DNA of 64,000 bases from Streptomyces sp. DG1A-41 (lineage in GTDB: Bacteria > Actinomycetota > Actinomycetes > Streptomycetales > Streptomycetaceae). The translations under genes were made by a program, and so were the position numbers. Under the pieces are notes generated by a model. That model searched no databases, was not told where the DNA came from, and saw nothing but the letters and a program-made list of their open reading frames with translations. How positions within the stretch are numbered: position 1 is the first letter of the stretch; the number at the start of each line of letters is the position of its first letter. Positions 1-8,224 of this stretch are shown here, in pieces. The stretch covers positions 248,001-312,000 of the forward strand of contig NZ_CP146350.1 of the NCBI RefSeq assembly GCF_037055355.1, given 5' to 3'.

Positions 1-264
1 CGGCCCTGACGGAGGCCCCCTCCTGGCAGGGGCACGACGTGTACATCGTCGGCGGCGCCAACTCCGCCGGGCAGGCGGCGATGTACCTGTCGCGGGGCGC
101 CAAGTCGGTGACCCTGCTGGTGCGCGGCCCCTCGCTGTCCGCCTCGATGTCCCACTACCTCATCCAGCAGATCGAGGAGTCCCCCAACATCCAGGTCCGG
201 TGCCGCACGGAAGTCGAGGCCGCGCACGGCGACGCCACCTGGAGCAGCTGACGCTGCGGGACGT
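1..264 (+). pseudogene. FAD-dependent (thioredoxin reductase-like) oxidoreductase, internal fragment
   Basis: The frame is open from base 3 at the window edge and encodes an NAD(P)H-binding Rossmann segment (YIVGGANSAGQAAMYL) typical of TrxR-like FAD oxidoreductases, followed by LLVRG and TEVEAAHGD. In this family the text after HGD usually continues as a His-Leu-Glu-x-Leu-T-L-R-D stretch. That stretch is present at 236-262 but in the neighbouring frame, so one base is missing near 233-236 and the original frame stops at 251. After about 264 the sequence becomes a histidine kinase, so the C-terminal part of the reductase is gone. The gene is therefore truncated by deletion and frameshifted. 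The family assignment is good; the exact parent is unknown because the 5' end lies outside the window. Confidence 0.7.
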
Positions 265-658
265 GGACAAGGAGTACGACCGGACGCTGCCGAGGATCCC
301 GGCGTACCCGGCGGAGCTCAACCAGGTGTGGACGAACCTGATCGACAACGCGGTCTCGGCGATGAACAGCGCGGGCGGGCAAGGGACGCTGTCCGTGCGG
401 ACGGCCCGGGGCCACGACCTGCTGCTGGTGGGGTTCCGGGACACGGGCGTCGGTATCCCGGCGGAGGACCGGGGGCGGATCTTCGACCCCTTCTTCACGA
501 CGCAGCCGGTGGGCGAGGGGACCGGGCTCGGGCTGGACATCTCCTGGCGGATCGTGGTCAACAAGCATCACGGCAGCATTCAGGTGGAGTCGGAGCCGGG
601 GAACACACGATTCCAGGTGCTGCTTCCGCTGACAGCGGTCGAGGAGGAGTCGGCATGA
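265..658 (+). pseudogene. Sensor histidine kinase, C-terminal ATPase-domain fragment
   Basis: This is the GHKL ATP-binding domain of a histidine kinase. The N box (NQVWTNLIDNAV), G1 (DTGVGIP), F box (FDPFFTT) and G2 (GTGLGLDISW) are all visible, ending in LLPLT before the stop at 656-658. The sensor and dimerisation regions and the phospho-accepting His are absent. The reading frame is directly continuous with the HLEQLTLRD remnant of the upstream reductase, so a deletion has joined two neighbouring genes. An ATG at 655 overlaps the stop (ATGA) and may be the start of a former third operon gene. That frame fails by 825 and is overrun by the LuxR gene. A product would lack kinase function. Confidence 0.7.
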
Positions 659-733
659 GTGGTGAGATCGCGCCCACGGGGCGGAGCCGCATAATGTCAC
701 AGCCCCGCGCCCCAGAAAACGAAGGTGGGTCTT

Positions 734-3670
734 GTGCCGCAGGCTTCATCTGTCACACCGGTTGTCGGGAGGGATGCCGAACTCACGCGGCTCTCCAGGG
801 TGCTGGAGCGTGCGCGCGGGGGTGAGGCACGGGCCGTGCTGGTCGCCGGGGACGCCGGGGTCGGTAAGACCCGGCTGCTGGAGGAGGTCGGGGGACGGGC
901 CGCCGATTCAGGCATGACCGTGGTCACCGGGCACTGCGTGGATCTCGGGGACGTCGGTCTGCCCTATCTGCCCTTCACCGAGGCCCTGGGGGCGCTCGCC
1001 GCCGACGAGCGGTTCGCGCCCGCCCTGGCCGCTCGCCCCGTGGTCGAGCGGCTGCTGGGGGCCGGGACCGATTCCGCGCGGCACGTCGACGGGCGGTTGC
1101 GGCTCTTCGAGGCGATGGCGGGGCTGCTGTCCGATGTGGCGGACGTCGCGCCGCTGTTGCTCGTGCTGGAGGACCTGCACTGGGCCGACCAGTCGTCGCG
1201 GGATCTGCTGCGGTTCCTGCTCGGCCGGGGTGTTTTGCGGCACCGGCTGGCGGTGTTCGCCTCGTACCGGGCGGACGACCTGCACCGTCGCCACCCGCTG
1301 CGGCCGCTGCTGGCTGAGCTGATACGGCTGCCCGTCGTGGAGCGGCTGGAGCTGCGGCCGCTGGGCGATTCCGATGTGGCCCGGCTGGTGCGACAGCTCG
1401 AACGGCGTCCGCTGGCGGACGCCACGGTGCGGCGGATCGTGGAGCGGGCCGAGGGAAACGCCTTCTACGCGGAGGAGTTGCTCGCGGCGACGGACACTCG
1501 GTCCGGTGGGGTGCCCAGCGGGCTCGCCGATGTACTGCTGATCCGCTTCGAGCAGCTGTCCGACACCGCGCAGCAGGTGCTGCGGACCGCCGCCGTCGCC
1601 GGGCGCCGGGTGGAGCACGAGCTGTTGCGGGAGGCGGTCGGGCTTGCCGAGGAGGTGCTGGAGTCGGCGCTGCGGGAGGCGGTGGGGCGGCAGTTGCTCG
1701 TCGCCGGGGACGACGACACGTACTCCTTCCGGCACGCCCTCGCCCGTGAGGCCGTCTACGCCGATCTCCTCCCCGGGGAGCGGGCGCGGCTGCACGGCGC
1801 GTTCGCCCGGCTGCTCGCCGGGCGGGGCCGGGCCGCGGAGAGCGCTGCCGAGCGTGCCCACCACTACCGGGAGAGCCACGATCTCGCCGAAGCGCTGGCC
1901 GCCTCGCTGGAGGCCGCCGACCACGCCCAGCGGGTCGGTGCGCCGGCCGAGGAGCACCGGCATCTGGAAGCGGCCCTGGACCTGTGGCCGGCGGTGGGTG
2001 CCGAGGCGCGGCGCTCGGGCGCGGGGGCCGACCGTGTGACGCTGACGTTGCGGGCCTCGGCGGCGGCCGCGCACGCCGGGGAGCTGCACCGGGCGGTCTC
2101 GCTCACGCGGTCCGCGCTGGCGGAGCTCGGCCAGGACGCCGACTCCGAACTCGCCGCCCGGGTCCGCTACACCCTCGCCGGGAACCTGCTGCGCGTGGAC
2201 AGCCTGACGGCCGCGTTCGCCTACAGCAGCGAGGCCCTGGCGATGATCCCCGAGGATCCTCCGTCGCTCACGTGGGTGTGGGCGGCGGCCACGCATGCCA
2301 TGGCCGCACGCCACGTCGGGGAGAACGAGACCGCGCTGCGGGTCGCCCGGCGGGCCCTGAGTGTGGCCGAGGAGCTGCGGGTGACCGACGCCCAGGCGGA
2401 TCTGCTGATCTCCGTGGCCGTCTTCGACGGGGGCGGGCGGCGCAGCCCCGCGGGCCGTGAGCGGCTGCTGCGGGCCCGGGAGCTGGCCCGGAGTTCGGGC
2501 AACGCGGCCGTGGAGCTGCGCGCCCTGTTCAACCTGGCCATGGGCTGCTACGAGTCCGGTGCGCTGGCGGAGTGCGTGCCCTGGCTGACGGAGGGCCTGG
2601 ACCGGGCCCGGCGCGCCGGGCTGCTGTCGTCCCCGTATCCGCTGGAGATGCGGTACCTGCGGCTGGTGGTGCTGCATGTGCTGGGCCGCTGGGACGAGTG
2701 TGTGCGGGCGGCTGCGGCCGATGCCGACGTGCTGCCGGCCGCCGGCGGGTACACGATCGGTCCCGCGCTGTATGTCGCCCTGGCACGGGGCGACCTGACG
2801 GCCGCCGACCGGGCGCGTGCCCTGCTGGAGGGGCCCTTCGACTGGATGGCCACCCTGGTCGCGGGCATCGTGCTCACCGACGCCGCGGCGCTGCGCCGTG
2901 ATCCCGAGGACGCGGTGCGATGGACACGGTCCACGGTCGCGGCCCTCACCGACGAGGCGGGCACCCGCCCGGACGTCACGGCCCGGCTCGCCGCCCTGGC
3001 GTTGTCCGCGGTGGCCGACGCGGCCGCCGAGCCGCGGCGTGCCGGCGACGAGGCCGGGGTCCGCCGCTGGACGGACACCGCGTTGGAACTGGTGGAGTTG
3101 GCGCGGGCCACTGCGACCCGCGGCGAGGACGGTGCTCCCCAGGGCCCCGAGGGGCAGGCGTGGCTGGCCCGTGCCGAGGCGGAGGGGATCCGGGCCGTTT
3201 CGGGGCCGGACGCCGCGGCCTGGGCGGAGGCGGTGACGGCGTTCGGCTACGGCGACGTCTACGAGCAGGCGCGCTGCCGGCTGCGGTACGCCGAGGCCCT
3301 GGTGGCGGCCGGGCGTCGCGAGGAGGCGGCGGCCGAGGCCCGCGAGGCCCGGCAGACCGCCGAGCGCCTCGGTGCCACGCCGCTGCGGGAGCAGGTGGAC
3401 GCCCTGGTCCGGCGCGGTCGCCTGGCGGACACGCCGGAGGCCGACGAGCGTGCCGGTGTGCTCACCGCACGCGAGCAGGAGGTGCTGCGGCTGCTCGCGC
3501 TCGGCCGCAGCAACCGGCAGATCGGCGAGGAGCTGTTCATCACCGGCAAGACGGCGAGCGTCCACGTCTCCAACATCCTCGCCAAGCTGGGCGCGTCGAG
3601 CCGTGGTGAGGCGGTGGCGATCGCCTACCGGGAGGGCCTGATCACCCCTGAGCCGTCGGCGTCCGGCTGA
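734..3670 (+). CDS. LuxR-family transcriptional regulator with AAA ATPase domain (LAL type)
   Basis: This 978-residue protein has the LAL layout. An N-terminal P-loop ATPase carries Walker A GDAGVGKTRL and a Walker B-like segment LLLVLEDLHWAD. A long alpha-helical TPR-like middle follows, and a C-terminal LuxR HTH begins at LTAREQEVLRLLALG and ends near YREGLI. LAL proteins are usually ATP-dependent, ligand-gated activators of catabolic or secondary-metabolite genes. GTG 734 is chosen because GAAGGT lies 7 bases upstream; an in-frame GTG at 725 would sit on top of that Shine-Dalgarno sequence. The gene is monocistronic and convergent with the SGNH esterase. No target can be inferred from its neighbours. 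Size (about 900-1000 residues) and all key motifs are normal for the family. Confidence 0.93.
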   Translation: MPQASSVTPVVGRDAELTRLSRVLERARGGEARAVLVAGDAGVGKTRLLEEVGGRAADSGMTVVTGHCVDLGDVGLPYLPFTEALGALAADERFAPALAARPVVERLLGAGTDSARHVDGRLRLFEAMAGLLSDVADVAPLLLVLEDLHWADQSSRDLLRFLLGRGVLRHRLAVFASYRADDLHRRHPLRPLLAELIRLPVVERLELRPLGDSDVARLVRQLERRPLADATVRRIVERAEGNAFYAEELLAATDTRSGGVPSGLADVLLIRFEQLSDTAQQVLRTAAVAGRRVEHELLREAVGLAEEVLESALREAVGRQLLVAGDDDTYSFRHALAREAVYADLLPGERARLHGAFARLLAGRGRAAESAAERAHHYRESHDLAEALAASLEAADHAQRVGAPAEEHRHLEAALDLWPAVGAEARRSGAGADRVTLTLRASAAAAHAGELHRAVSLTRSALAELGQDADSELAARVRYTLAGNLLRVDSLTAAFAYSSEALAMIPEDPPSLTWVWAAATHAMAARHVGENETALRVARRALSVAEELRVTDAQADLLISVAVFDGGGRRSPAGRERLLRARELARSSGNAAVELRALFNLAMGCYESGALAECVPWLTEGLDRARRAGLLSSPYPLEMRYLRLVVLHVLGRWDECVRAAAADADVLPAAGGYTIGPALYVALARGDLTAADRARALLEGPFDWMATLVAGIVLTDAAALRRDPEDAVRWTRSTVAALTDEAGTRPDVTARLAALALSAVADAAAEPRRAGDEAGVRRWTDTALELVELARATATRGEDGAPQGPEGQAWLARAEAEGIRAVSGPDAAAWAEAVTAFGYGDVYEQARCRLRYAEALVAAGRREEAAAEAREARQTAERLGATPLREQVDALVRRGRLADTPEADERAGVLTAREQEVLRLLALGRSNRQIGEELFITGKTASVHVSNILAKLGASSRGEAVAIAYREGLITPEPSASG

Positions 3671-3671
3671 C

Positions 3672-3694
3672 CGGCCGGCCTTCGGCACCGGCCG
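3672..3694. terminator. Possible bidirectional terminator hairpin
   Basis: CGGCCGG (3672-3678) pairs with CCGGCCG (3688-3694) around a 9-base loop in the 44-bp gap between the convergent LuxR and SGNH genes. There is no clear T tract, as is common in Streptomyces. The call rests on position and pairing only. Confidence 0.35.
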
Positions 3695-3714
3695 CTGTGC
3701 ATCCCTGCCCGGGG

Positions 3715-4959
3715 CTACCGGCGCCCGCAGTCGAGGCTGTTTGGATCGACGGCGTCGGCCATCGCCCGCATTCCCTTGTCGTTGGGGTGCAGATGGTCTC
3801 CGCCGTCGAAGGCGCGGCGGATCCGCTCGGGGTCGTGGGGGCTGCGCAGGACGCGGTCGAAGTCGGTGACCGCGTCGAACTCGCCGCTGGTGCGGATGAA
3901 GGCGTTGACCTTCCGGCGCACGGCTTCCCCGGCGGGGTCCCATTCCGGCCAGCCCTTGTAGGGGGCGATCGTGGCGGCGACGACGCATTTCCCGGCCGCG
4001 TGCACCCGGTCGGCCAGCCTGCGGTATCCGGCGATGAGCCAGCCGGCCGTGGCGCCCGGCTCGGCTTTGATGTCGTTGACGCCCTGGAAGAGGAACACCG
4101 TGCGCAGACCCGGCAGTGAGAGGACGTCCCGCGACAGACGGTTCAGTGCGCTCTGTCCTGGGCCGTCGGTGAGGACCTTGTTGCCGGCGATGCCTTGGTT
4201 CGCCACCCCCTTGACGGCCGTCGTGGGGGACGCGCGCAGCCGGCGGGCGAGGTGGTCGGGCCAGCGGCGGTCGAGGTCGGTCGTGGACTGCCAGCCGTCG
4301 GTGATCGAGTCGCCCAGGGCGGCCACGGCTCCCGCCGCGGGCCGGGGCCGCACGGTGACGGCGTCGAGGTAGGACCAGGAACCGGTCCGCTGCGTCCAGT
4401 TGGCGCCGCTCTCCTGAGCGGTGTGGTCGCCGTCGGTGGTGTACGACGTCTGCATCGCCATCCAGTGCCCGGTGAGGACTCCGCCTGCCCGGGGGACGTA
4501 GAGGCTGACGACGAGCTTGCTCGCGGCGGGGACGCGGACGGGCAGCGGGTCGCTGTAGACGATGCCGCCGGCGGGAACCGTGACGGAGCGGGCGCCGCCG
4601 AAGGTCAGGCGCCGGTTGCTGCCGGGGACGAGTGCGGCTCCGTCGCGCTGGAGACCCGCGTGGACGTTGCCGAACGTCACCGGCTGGTCCCCGAAGGCGT
4701 TGGACAGCCGCACCCTGAGGCCGGTGCCGCCGACGCTGGTGCGCACGACCAGCCGGTAGCCGCGGCCGTCGGCCGCCGCGCCGATGCGGTCGGCGGAGGA
4801 GGCCCAGGTGACCACGCCGTACCCGGTCCCCGTCGGGGCGCTGGTCGGCGGGGCCGGCTCGTGCCCCTGGGGCGTCCCGCCGGAAGCGCAGCCCAGCACG
4901 AGGCAGCAGGAGAGGGCGGCCGGGGCGGTGCGGCTGCGGGGGCGTGCGGTGCGGGGCAT
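3715..4959 (-). CDS. Secreted SGNH/GDSL-family esterase
   Basis: This is a 414-residue exported hydrolase. A basic, Ala/Leu-rich N-terminus with VLGCASG looks like a signal peptide, possibly a lipobox (L-G-C). A beta-rich N-terminal half is followed by the SGNH core. Block I is GDSITDG with the nucleophile Ser, an oxyanion Asn lies in GVNDIK, and block V is DHLHPND with the catalytic Asp and His. Enzymes of this architecture are secreted esterases or lipases acting on acylated polysaccharides or lipids; the substrate cannot be read from the sequence. ATG 4959 is chosen because GAAGGAG lies 7 bases upstream, and because the frame upstream has unrelated composition. It is divergent from the TerD-CAP gene across 378 bp. 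Confidence 0.88.
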   Translation of the reverse strand: MPRTARPRSRTAPAALSCCLVLGCASGGTPQGHEPAPPTSAPTGTGYGVVTWASSADRIGAAADGRGYRLVVRTSVGGTGLRVRLSNAFGDQPVTFGNVHAGLQRDGAALVPGSNRRLTFGGARSVTVPAGGIVYSDPLPVRVPAASKLVVSLYVPRAGGVLTGHWMAMQTSYTTDGDHTAQESGANWTQRTGSWSYLDAVTVRPRPAAGAVAALGDSITDGWQSTTDLDRRWPDHLARRLRASPTTAVKGVANQGIAGNKVLTDGPGQSALNRLSRDVLSLPGLRTVFLFQGVNDIKAEPGATAGWLIAGYRRLADRVHAAGKCVVAATIAPYKGWPEWDPAGEAVRRKVNAFIRTSGEFDAVTDFDRVLRSPHDPERIRRAFDGGDHLHPNDKGMRAMADAVDPNSLDCGRR

Positions 4960-5337
4960 CGTGGGCGCTCCTTCGGCCGGTGTGCACGGGCGGGCGGTGT
5001 CGAGGGGCGAGATCCCGCAGCGTCGCGGAGCCACCGGGAGCGAGTCGGACGCTCCGTGCCGTCCCGGCGTACGACACGGTAGTGGTGCGGCCTGCGACGC
5101 CGTGCAGGGTGGTCGCGGTCGGTCTGCCGTGCCGTCGGCGCATGCCGGCCGCCTCCGCCATGGGGTTGGTGGAGAGGGCGACGGTCCAGCCGGCGTTCTT
5201 GCCGGTGGAGTTGCGGCAGCGGGTGCTTCCGGGACGTGGGACCGGGGCTGACGTGGGAACCCTCGCGTCGCCACGGCCGTTGTCCGGGCATCCGCGTCCC
5301 TACGGGGAGGCCGGTACGACGACAGCAGGGCGGCGTG
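4960..5337. other. Divergent intergenic region with a possible enzyme C-terminus remnant
   Basis: This 378-bp gap separates two divergent genes and should hold both promoters; no clear -35/-10 pair stands out. On the minus strand, 4990-5161 reads TVSYAGTARSVRLAPG then GSATL. That resembles the C-terminal beta-sandwich end of secreted glycoside hydrolases (an alternating hydrophobic pattern closing in RLAPG-x-S-x-T-L). No start, stop or upstream domain accompanies it. I treat it as a possible eroded gene end, not a gene. Confidence 0.3.
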
Positions 5338-6666
5338 ATGAGCGAGTTGGTCCCCGGTGGCAATCTGCCGCTCCCGGGTGGGGCGGTGACCGTCCGGGTG
5401 CCCGGCCCGTTCGACGTGTCCGCGCTCGTGACGGACGACGGCGGAAAGGTGCGGGACGACGGCGACTTCGTCTTCTACAACCAGCCGGCCGCGCCGGGAG
5501 CGACGCTGCGGGGCGACGCGCTCACCGTGGACCCGGGGAGGCTGCGTACCGGCGCCACCCGGGTCACCGTCGCCGTCAGCCCCGCCGACCCAGGAACCGC
5601 CCTCGGCCGTCTGCCCTCCCCCACGGCGCACGTCGCCGACGCGGGAGGCCGCCCGCTCGCCCGGTTCACCCCGCCGCGCCCCCGCCAGGAGACGGTCCTG
5701 CTGCTCGCGGAGCTCTACCGGCGCGGCGACCACTGGAAGCTGCGCGCCCTGGGCCAGGGGTACGCCGACGGACTGGCCGGACTCGCCAGGGACTTCGGCG
5801 TCGATGTCGTGGACGACACGCCCGCGCCCGGACCGGACTCGGCGGCGGGTGCACCGGGCGCCCGGCCCGCCCCCGCACAGTCCGCCTCCGACCCGGACGG
5901 CTTCGCCGCCCTGGTCAACTCCGCTCGCACCGCCGTCGGTTCACCGCCGGTCTCGCTCGACCCGCGGCTCGTGTCCGCGGCGCGGGCCCACGCCGGCGCC
6001 ATGGCAGCGTCCGGACGCCTCGGCGTCGAGAGCCGGGACGGTGTCTCCGTCTACCAACGGGTCGTCGGCGCCGGGTACGCGTACCTCACCGTCGGCGAGC
6101 ACCTGGTGTCCGGCCCGCGCACCACCCCCGAGTTCGTCGCGTACTGTCTGCGCACGGAGGGGGCCCGCCGCACCCTGCACGACCCGGCGTTCACCCACGC
6201 CGGAGTGGCCCACGTCCACGACGGTCCCGCCGGCGACACGTACTGGACCGCGATCTGGGCCAGGTCCCTCACGCCGGACGGACTGGCCGGCGCGACGGCG
6301 GCCGTCATCGACCTCACCAACCGGGAGCGCGCCCGGGCCGGACTCCCGCCCCTGGCCGCCGACCCCCTGCTCACCGCCGCGGCCCAGGCGCACAGCGCGG
6401 ACATGGTGGCCCGCGCCTTCTACTCGCACACCGCGCCCGGCGGCAGCCAGCCCTGGGACAGGGCCGCGGCCGCGGGCTCCACCCGGCGTTCCATCGGCGA
6501 GAACATAGCCTGCGGCCAGCGCTCCCCCGCCGAAGTGGTCGAGGGCTGGATGAACAGCCCCGGCCACCGGGCCAACATCCTCAAGCCCGGCTTCACGCAC
6601 CTCGGGGTCGGCTTCGCGGGCGGCGGCCGGGCGGGCACGTACTGGACGCAGCTCTTCGGCGGCTGA
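5338..6666 (+). CDS. TerD-domain protein fused to two CAP (SCP/PR-1) domains
   Basis: This is a 442-residue fusion. Residues 1 to about 165 resemble a TerD/CABP domain (GGNLPLPGG start, DDGDFVFYNQP, paired Asp residues expected to bind calcium). A Pro/Ala linker is followed by two CAP domains. The second (about 325-442) keeps the family signatures SHTAPGG, GENIACG, SPGHRANIL and a YWTQLFGG end. The first (about 195-320) has lost most of them: GEHLV replaces GENIA and TEGARRTL replaces SPGHRANIL. No signal peptide is present, which is unusual because most bacterial CAP proteins are secreted. ATG 5338 (or GTG 5335) is chosen because the TerD fold begins there; the Shine-Dalgarno match is weak. 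Roles in stress or tellurite response are family-level inference only. Confidence 0.85.
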   Translation: MSELVPGGNLPLPGGAVTVRVPGPFDVSALVTDDGGKVRDDGDFVFYNQPAAPGATLRGDALTVDPGRLRTGATRVTVAVSPADPGTALGRLPSPTAHVADAGGRPLARFTPPRPRQETVLLLAELYRRGDHWKLRALGQGYADGLAGLARDFGVDVVDDTPAPGPDSAAGAPGARPAPAQSASDPDGFAALVNSARTAVGSPPVSLDPRLVSAARAHAGAMAASGRLGVESRDGVSVYQRVVGAGYAYLTVGEHLVSGPRTTPEFVAYCLRTEGARRTLHDPAFTHAGVAHVHDGPAGDTYWTAIWARSLTPDGLAGATAAVIDLTNRERARAGLPPLAADPLLTAAAQAHSADMVARAFYSHTAPGGSQPWDRAAAAGSTRRSIGENIACGQRSPAEVVEGWMNSPGHRANILKPGFTHLGVGFAGGGRAGTYWTQLFGG

Positions 6667-6743
6667 CACCGCGCCACCGCGCGCCCTGCCCGTCGCTCGC
6701 CCCGATCTTGGCGGAGGGGGACGCTCCGGGTGAGGATGCGCGT

Positions 6744-7421
6744 ATGAAGGGTGACCTCTTTTCCAGCAGGCACATGGCACAGCCGGCCGTCGCACCGGGC
6801 ATGACGGTCGAGAACGCCAAGTGCCTCCGCTACACGGTGAACGGCGAGATGCTCGCCCGGCAGGGCGCGATGATCGCCTACCGGGGCAACCTCCAGTTCG
6901 AGCGCAAGGGCCAGGGCGTGGGCGGCATGCTCAAGCGCGCGGTCACCGGGGAGGGACTTCCGCTGATGGCGGTGCGCGGGCAGGGCGAGGCCTGGTTCGC
7001 CCACGAAGCGCAGAACTGCTTCATCGTCGACGTCGAGCCCGGCGACGAGTTCACGGTCAACGGCCGCAACGTCCTGTGCTTCGACGCCACGTTGTCCTAC
7101 CGCATCGCGACCGTGAAGGGCGCCGGCATCACCGGCGGCGGCCTGTTCAACAGCGTCTTCACGGGGCACGGCAGGCTGGGCCTGGTGTGCGAGGGCAATC
7201 CGCTGGTCATCCCCGTCTCGCCGCAGTATCCGGTGTACGTCGACACCGACGCGATCGTCGGTTGGACCGCAGGTCTCCAGACCTCGCTGCACCGCTCCCA
7301 GTCCATCGGCTCGATGCTCCGCGGCGGCTCCGGCGAGGCCGTGCAACTGATGCTCCAGGGCGAGGGACACGTCGTCGTGCGGCCGAGCGAGGCGACTCCG
7401 CAGAAGGCCGGTCAGCACTGA
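6744..7421 (+). CDS. AIM24 family protein
   Basis: This 225-residue protein matches the AIM24/TerD-associated beta-barrel family. Features include AMIAYRGNLQFERKG, a Gly-rich GVGGMLKRAVTGEG turn, GEAWFAHEAQ and a VYVDTDAIVGWTAGL block near the C-terminus. AIM24-like proteins are small trimeric beta-helix proteins of uncertain function that often occur beside ter genes, which fits its place directly after the TerD-CAP gene on the same strand (77-bp gap). ATG 6744 has GTGAGG about 8 bases upstream; an internal ATG at 6774 is possible but would lose conserved N-terminal residues. A strong hairpin terminator follows at 7496. Confidence 0.85.
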   Translation: MKGDLFSSRHMAQPAVAPGMTVENAKCLRYTVNGEMLARQGAMIAYRGNLQFERKGQGVGGMLKRAVTGEGLPLMAVRGQGEAWFAHEAQNCFIVDVEPGDEFTVNGRNVLCFDATLSYRIATVKGAGITGGGLFNSVFTGHGRLGLVCEGNPLVIPVSPQYPVYVDTDAIVGWTAGLQTSLHRSQSIGSMLRGGSGEAVQLMLQGEGHVVVRPSEATPQKAGQH

Positions 7422-7495
7422 AGCGCCCTCAGGTGATCTGCGCCTCGCAGGCAACCCCGTCCGCGCGGTCGACGTCTTGATCCACAACAGGTGAT

Positions 7496-7524
7496 GCCCT
7501 GGCCCCTGTGGCCAGGGCAGCTTT
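7496..7524 (+). terminator. Rho-independent-like terminator after AIM24
   Basis: A perfect 9-bp stem, GCCCTGGCC (7496-7504) with GGCCAGGGC (7510-7518), encloses a 5-base loop and is followed by AGCTTTT. It lies 75 bp after the AIM24 stop and matches an intrinsic terminator well. Confidence 0.75.
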
Positions 7525-7543
7525 TCCCCCTCACCGCACACGC

Positions 7544-7568
7544 TATGTATACGCTCTGCGTATACATA
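7544..7568. promoter_or_regulatory. Perfect 11-bp inverted repeat, candidate operator
   Basis: TATGTATACGC (7544-7554) and GCGTATACATA (7558-7568) are exact reverse complements separated by TCT. The AT-rich element stands out against its GC-rich surroundings. It lies immediately before the broken polyprenyl synthetase frame and after a terminator. The length and symmetry suit a dimeric TetR, MarR or GntR-type repressor; no regulator gene is adjacent. It may be a surviving operator from a deleted transcription unit. Confidence 0.5.
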
Positions 7569-7571
7569 ATG

Positions 7572-7849
7572 CATATAAGTGATCTACGGGAGCGGAAGAA
7601 GACGTTCCCGGTGCTGGTCGCGCTCGGCTCCCCGAGTGGCGGCCGGCTCGCCGCGACCCGGGAGACAGGCGACGATCCCGGCGCGGCGGCGGAGCTGATC
7701 GAGCGGGCGGGCGGCGTGCGGCAGCCATGGCGCCGGCCCGGCGTCACCTCGCCGCCGTCGAGACGGCGCTCGCCGGGGTGTCGCTGGAGGCGAGGACCCT
7801 CGGCGGACTGCGGTCACTGCTCGGCTTCCTGGTGCGGCGCGACGTCTGA
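7572..7849 (+). pseudogene. Polyprenyl (geranylgeranyl) diphosphate synthetase, C-terminal remnant
   Basis: The frame from 7572 reads SDLRERKKTFPVLVALG, the conserved segment after the second Asp-rich motif of Streptomyces polyprenyl synthetases, then AAELIERAGG. At about 7725 the family's C-terminal helices continue in another frame (ARRHLAAVETALAG, then LLGFLVRR and a stop at 7847-7849), so one base is missing in CCATGGCGCC. Everything upstream, including both DDxxD motifs, is absent and replaced by the palindromic AT-rich element. The fragment cannot encode a working prenyltransferase. Recognition is from conserved-family knowledge. Confidence 0.6.
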
Positions 7850-8224
7850 GCCGACCGTCCTCGGAGAATCCGCCGCCGAATTCATCGGAGGGGTGCCGAG
7901 TTCAGTCGTTGGACACCTTCGCATTTACCGCCGGTTACCAGCAGGCCGGCCGGGGATTTGGGAATCGGCGGGCCGTGGGGAGAATTCTCCGCACCCGCGG
8001 AGACACGCGCGGAGACATCCATGGAGACACCCACGGCGGCCGCGGGGCGGCCGAGGTGAGCCGCTCCTGAGCCCGCGAAAGACCGTTTCCTCTCGCACAC
8101 TTGCTCCCACCTCTTGAATAATAGACAAGAATGAACGCGGAGTTGCGATCCGGTTGAACGCAGCACGGCTCACCCCCCGTACTTCTGGAAAAGGTGAGAG
8201 CCAGGTTTCCAGCGAGGGATGGCC
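7850..8224. other. Intergenic region upstream of the pseudokinase gene
   Basis: This stretch holds no gene with convincing codon bias. Three imperfect copies of GGAGACA(C/T) lie near 8002-8033, and an AT-rich tract at 8112-8135 is the most likely promoter area for the following gene. Nothing else is recognisable. Confidence 0.4.

Noticed and set aside
908..5161. 1417-residue open frame on the minus strand
   Set aside because: Antisense of the LuxR gene, with Arg/Gln/His-rich composition and no domain; only its 3' portion overlaps the real esterase, which is read in another frame.
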